From the NCBI GenBank assembly GCA_007375995.1, contig VMFK01000035.1, positions 1 to 14,258 on the forward strand: 14,258 bases of DNA. Reading direction: 5' to 3'. The notes below the pieces were generated by a model. That model was not told where the DNA came from and searched no databases. It was given only the letters and a program-made list of their open reading frames with translations. The translations under genes were made by a program, and so were the position numbers. Each line of letters opens with the position of its first letter. Position 1 is the first letter of the stretch. This DNA is from Parcubacteria group bacterium Gr01-1014_56. GTDB taxonomy: Bacteria > Patescibacteriota > Minisyncoccia > Phycocordibacterales > SBAW01. Shown here piece after piece: positions 11,327 to 14,258 of this stretch.

Positions 11327-13141
11327 ATGGCAATCCTCGATTTTCTAAAATCTAAACCGTCTTCGCCCTCTCCGGTGGCGCCGATTTTACCCGAAGCGAT
11401 CTACAAAGAGGGGGTCCTTGAGCTTCAAGACGTTATCGCGCCCTCAGCGCTCAAGATTACGCCGCGCGAGATAAACCTCGGAGACAAAATTGCGCGTACG
11501 TTTTTTGTGATGTCGTACCCGCGCGTGTTAACCGACTCGTGGTTCTCGCCGATCATCAACCTCGACCGCGTGCTCGACATCTCGATCTTTGTCCACCCGA
11601 TAGACTCAGCGGAAATCCTAAAAAAATTCCAAAAAAAGGTAGCCGAGGTGCAAAGCCAGATCATGTCGAGGGAGGAGAAGGGCCTCGTGCGCGACCCGAT
11701 ACTCGACACTGCCTACAGCGACCTTGAGGACCTGCGCGACCAGCTCCAGCAAGCACAGGAACGCATCTTTGACGTTGGTGTCTACATCACCATCTACGGC
11801 GCCACGGTTGAGGAGCTCAACAAGGTAGAGAGCGAGATCAAATCGATGCTTGAGTCGCGTCTCATATATGTAAAACCGGCGCTGTTTCAACAAGAGCAGG
11901 GGTTTAAGTCGGTCTTACCGCTCGGGCACGACGAGTTAAGCGTAAATTCGAAATTAAATTCCTCCCCGCTCTCCTCAATTTTCCCATTTGTTTCGTTTGA
12001 CTTAACTTCGGACCGCGGCATTCTCTATGGCGTCAACCGACACAATGCCTCACTCGTGCTGTTTGACAGCTTCTCACTTGAGAACTACAACTCGGTCATT
12101 TTTGCGAAGTCAGGTTCGGGCAAATCGTATGCCACCAAACTTGAGATACTCCGCACCCTCATGTTTGATACTGAGGTTATTGTGATAGACCCAGAGCGCG
12201 AGTATGAGTTTCTCGCACAGGCGGTAGGAGGGCGCTATTTCAACATCTCTCTCAACTCCGAGCACCACATTAACCCGTTTGAACTAGCCCCTCCGCGCGA
12301 AGATGAAAGCCCGGCGGACATTTTGCGCTCCAACATTGTGGCGCTCGTGGGGATGTTCCGCATTATGATGGGGGGGCTTAGCCCTGAGGAGGATGCCATT
12401 ATGGACAAAGCGATTACAGAAACCTACGCACTTAAAGACATCACCGTTGACTCTGATTTCTCCCAAGTGGAGCCGCCGCTTCTCTCGGACTTTGAACTCG
12501 TCTTGGCCGGTATGGAGGGCTCAGAGTCCTTGGTGCAGCGTTTGTCCAAATATACCAAGGGCACCTGGTCGGGCTTTATAAACCAGCCGACCAACGTCGA
12601 CCTCAACAAAAAGTTTGTCGTATTTTCAGTGCGCGACATGGAAGACGACCTTAAGCCAGTGGCGATGTACCTTATTACCCACTTTATCTGGAACGCAGTT
12701 CGTAAAAACTTAAAGAAGCGCTTATTGGTGATCGACGAGGCGTGGTGGATGATGAAGACGGAGGACACGGCGAGCTTCCTCTACGGTATGGCAAAGCGTG
12801 GACGCAAATATTATCTTGGGCTTGCAACTATCACTCAAGACGTCGACGACTTTTTGAAATCCCCCTATGGTTTGCCAATGATCACCAACTCTTCGATCCA
12901 AATCCTGCTCAAGCAGTCGCCCACCACTATCGACAGCTTGCAGAAAACATTTAACCTCTCTGATGAAGAAAAATATCTCTTGCTTGAGTCGGACGTCGGC
13001 GAAGGGATCTTTTTTGCGGGGCTTAAACATGTCGCGATTAAAATCATTGCCTCATATACCGAGGACCAAATAATCACCTCGGACCCCTCCCAGGTGCTTG
13101 CGCTCCGTAAACAACGACAAGACGAAGCTGGACAAAAATAA
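11327..13141 (+). CDS. virB4: VirB4-family T4SS ATPase
   Basis: 604 residues, the energy-supplying motor of the T4SS, on the cytoplasmic face of the membrane. Seen: an N-terminal region with LGDKIARTFFVMSYPR (51-66) and INLDRVLDISIFVHP (77-91); a coiled-coil-like stretch (95-145); LTSDRGILYGVNRHN (226-240); Walker A AKSGSGKS (260-267); IDPEREYE (287-294), the usual block after Walker A; INPFEL (315-320); Walker B LLVIDEAWW (466-474); and the sensor-type TITQDVDDFL (501-510). All residues needed for ATP binding and hydrolysis are present. Together with the preceding ORF it makes a full VirB4. The ATG is 12 bp after that ORF, without a Shine-Dalgarno, so coupled expression is likely. The next gene starts 4 bp after its stop. 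Confidence 0.95.
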   Translation: MAILDFLKSKPSSPSPVAPILPEAIYKEGVLELQDVIAPSALKITPREINLGDKIARTFFVMSYPRVLTDSWFSPIINLDRVLDISIFVHPIDSAEILKKFQKKVAEVQSQIMSREEKGLVRDPILDTAYSDLEDLRDQLQQAQERIFDVGVYITIYGATVEELNKVESEIKSMLESRLIYVKPALFQQEQGFKSVLPLGHDELSVNSKLNSSPLSSIFPFVSFDLTSDRGILYGVNRHNASLVLFDSFSLENYNSVIFAKSGSGKSYATKLEILRTLMFDTEVIVIDPEREYEFLAQAVGGRYFNISLNSEHHINPFELAPPREDESPADILRSNIVALVGMFRIMMGGLSPEEDAIMDKAITETYALKDITVDSDFSQVEPPLLSDFELVLAGMEGSESLVQRLSKYTKGTWSGFINQPTNVDLNKKFVVFSVRDMEDDLKPVAMYLITHFIWNAVRKNLKKRLLVIDEAWWMMKTEDTASFLYGMAKRGRKYYLGLATITQDVDDFLKSPYGLPMITNSSIQILLKQSPTTIDSLQKTFNLSDEEKYLLLESDVGEGIFFAGLKHVAIKIIASYTEDQIITSDPSQVLALRKQRQDEAGQK

Positions 13142-13145
13142 ACTT

Positions 13146-13634
13146 ATGAATCTCGTAAAAGTAACGCCATTACTCCTGTTTGCACTCTGTATAGACGGTT
13201 TTCAATTCTTGATCTCGCTCGCGCTCTCTGTTGTTGCCTTAATCCCCGGCACCACTGGAGGATGCGCAGTTGGTGCATACTTTGCAGGGGAAATTGGTTG
13301 TGCAGTCTTAGGAGTATTAGGGAGCTTTCCTGTTATCAACGGGGTTCTTGCAACGGTTACTGAACCTATTGGTATTGCACTTGGTTTTGCCATAAGTATT
13401 TGTATTAGTTTCACCTTGGGCTCTATGTTGGTGTTGTTTCTCCAAATGTTTGGGATGCTCGACAAAAAAGCAGCTGTGCTGGTCTACATGGGGGAAGTCC
13501 TGCCGGGGTTCTCTATGCTCCCCGCGTGGACAGCGCTTGTGGTCTACAGTGCAATAAAGAAAAACAAAACTATGCGAGAATATAACGAAATGCGAGACAT
13601 TCGTACCCCTAAACCCAATGTCAAAACTACCTAA
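13146..13634 (+). CDS. Small multi-spanning membrane protein of the T4SS-like locus
   Basis: 162 residues, with about four hydrophobic segments (5-33, 40-65, 72-101, 115-136) and a short basic tail (138-162), so a small inner-membrane protein. Markers are a Gly/Cys-rich loop (GTTGGCAVGAYFAGEIGC, 35-52) and PGFSMLPAWTALVV (120-133). I recall proteins of this type after VirB4 in Parcubacteria but no function. The start at 13146 gives the expected short N-terminus; an ATG at 13098 would overlap virB4 by 44 nt and add a very polar leader before the first helix. The end overlaps the next gene by 17 nt, as in the 5422/7262 pair. Confidence 0.72.
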   Translation: MNLVKVTPLLLFALCIDGFQFLISLALSVVALIPGTTGGCAVGAYFAGEIGCAVLGVLGSFPVINGVLATVTEPIGIALGFAISICISFTLGSMLVLFLQMFGMLDKKAAVLVYMGEVLPGFSMLPAWTALVVYSAIKKNKTMREYNEMRDIRTPKPNVKTT

Positions 13635-14258
13635 TATTATTTTTATTTTTGCAATTCTCTTTTGCGGTGCTGTGTATGTGCACGCCCAGAGTATTGATAC
13701 GCTGAGCACGGTACAGTTTTCGGTCTCACCTGAGGCCCCAGTGCCTTTTGAGCGGGTTACTATCGAGGCACAGGCTGTCGGAGGACTTTTAGGAGATGCG
13801 ACTATTACTTGGCGACAGGATGGTAAAGAGGTCCTCTCTGGAGTAGGGGCGCGGTCGTTTTCATTTACTACCGGAGCAGTCGGGAAACAAACTCTCATAC
13901 AGGCCAGCGTATACTCAGTATCAAAAGGCACTTTTACCAAAGACTTCGTCTTTATCCCAGCGACCGTTAACCTTTTGTGGGAGGCAGACACCTCAGCACC
14001 CCCACTGTACCGGAGTAAAACACTTTATAGCCCCGGGTCTCTTATAAAGGTCGTTGCTTTGCCACAAATTATACGCAACGGCACTTTTGTCTCCTCAAAC
14101 AGTCTTTCTTTTGAGTGGCGAGTGGGGAATGAGCCGAGAGTTGCGAGCTCAGGGCTTGGCCGCTCAACACTTGTCTACAGCGGTAACCAACTCAACCAAA
14201 ATGAGAATATTAGTGTTGCTGTTTTTTTGGCCGTTTCAAACGTAGCGCAGTCTAATTT
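13618..14258 (+). CDS. Secreted Ig-like-fold protein of CPR T4SS loci (partial, runs off the window)
   Basis: The first 213 codons are seen, with no stop before the window end. A signal peptide (1-23: MSKLPN, hydrophobic core, then VHAQ) is followed by beta-rich sequence: VQFSVSPEAPVPFERVTIEA (32-51), ITWRQDGKEV (63-72) and a second module beginning VNLLWEADTSAPPLYRSKTL (117-136) with SFEWRVG (164-170). WxxD/GK and LLWEADTxxPPxYxxKxL are patterns I recall from an Ig-like family coded near T4SS-like genes in Parcubacteria. It probably faces the cell exterior, as a surface or pilus-base component; that part is inference. The start overlaps the preceding gene by 17 nt, in another frame. Confidence 0.75.
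   Translation, partial: MSKLPNIIFIFAILFCGAVYVHAQSIDTLSTVQFSVSPEAPVPFERVTIEAQAVGGLLGDATITWRQDGKEVLSGVGARSFSFTTGAVGKQTLIQASVYSVSKGTFTKDFVFIPATVNLLWEADTSAPPLYRSKTLYSPGSLIKVVALPQIIRNGTFVSSNSLSFEWRVGNEPRVASSGLGRSTLVYSGNQLNQNENISVAVFLAVSNVAQSN

Noticed and set aside
13098..13145. Earlier ATG for the small membrane protein after virB4
   Set aside because: It would overlap virB4 by 44 nt and add 16 highly polar residues before the first helix; the ATG at 13146 is simpler.
13317..13991. 224-residue minus-strand frame
   Set aside because: It is antisense to two plausible plus-strand genes with membrane and signal-peptide features, and has no such features itself.
1..14258. CRISPR array, tRNA/rRNA genes, insertion sequence or integrase
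   Set aside because: No regularly spaced repeats, no tRNA-like cloverleaf or rRNA sequence, and no transposase or recombinase ORF was recognised on reading both strands by eye.

Overview
The window reads as a stretch of a Patescibacteria (Candidate Phyla Radiation, Parcubacteria-type) chromosome. This rests on family recognition from memory, since no search was possible. The gene set has the arrangement and protein types I know from Parcubacteria type IV secretion (T4SS)-like loci: a signal-anchor protein, a Gly-rich-linker Cys protein, a VirB6/TrbL-like membrane protein, a Pro-rich-tail protein, PrgI, a VirB4 split into two ORFs, a small multi-TM protein and an Ig-like secreted protein. Genes are compact, base composition is roughly balanced, and the standard bacterial code fits (TGA ends two genes where expected).

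Layout. 9-1001 (minus) is a LysM-LysM-M23 cell-wall hydrolase whose N-terminus looks cut short. 1002-1388 is an intergenic region with a leftward promoter, an RNA hairpin/attenuator candidate, a direct repeat, one DnaA-box match and the uvrD promoter. 1389-4093 (plus) holds housekeeping genes, a UvrD/PcrA helicase followed 2 bp later by rsmA. 4090-4467 (minus) is a small secreted protein ending tail-to-tail with rsmA and starting back-to-back with the secretion operon. 4508-14258 (plus) is the T4SS-like block. It appears to be transcribed from a promoter at about 4492 and a second one at about 10151, with a structured 151-bp gap between (10017-10167). The last gene runs off the window.

How it fits together. 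VirB4 (11327-13141) is the ATPase motor, and 10649-11314 resembles its detached N-terminal domain. PrgI (10168) and the VirB6-like protein (7262-9372) would form the inner-membrane part. The anchored or secreted proteins at 4508, 5422, 13618 and (minus) 4090 would act outside the membrane. The M23 enzyme could open the wall, but it is on the other strand and separated by housekeeping genes. No relaxase, coupling protein (VirD4), VirB11 or pilin is visible here, so substrate and function are open.

Most notable: (1) the VirB6-like gene is split into two overlapping frames and seems to lack a middle segment; (2) none of the starts has a Shine-Dalgarno sequence, and four have a -10 box placed so that the mRNA would be leaderless; (3) a real minus-strand gene at 4090-4467 competes with a false 5' extension of the plus-strand gene; (4) the M23 gene's signal peptide continues upstream of its only ATG.
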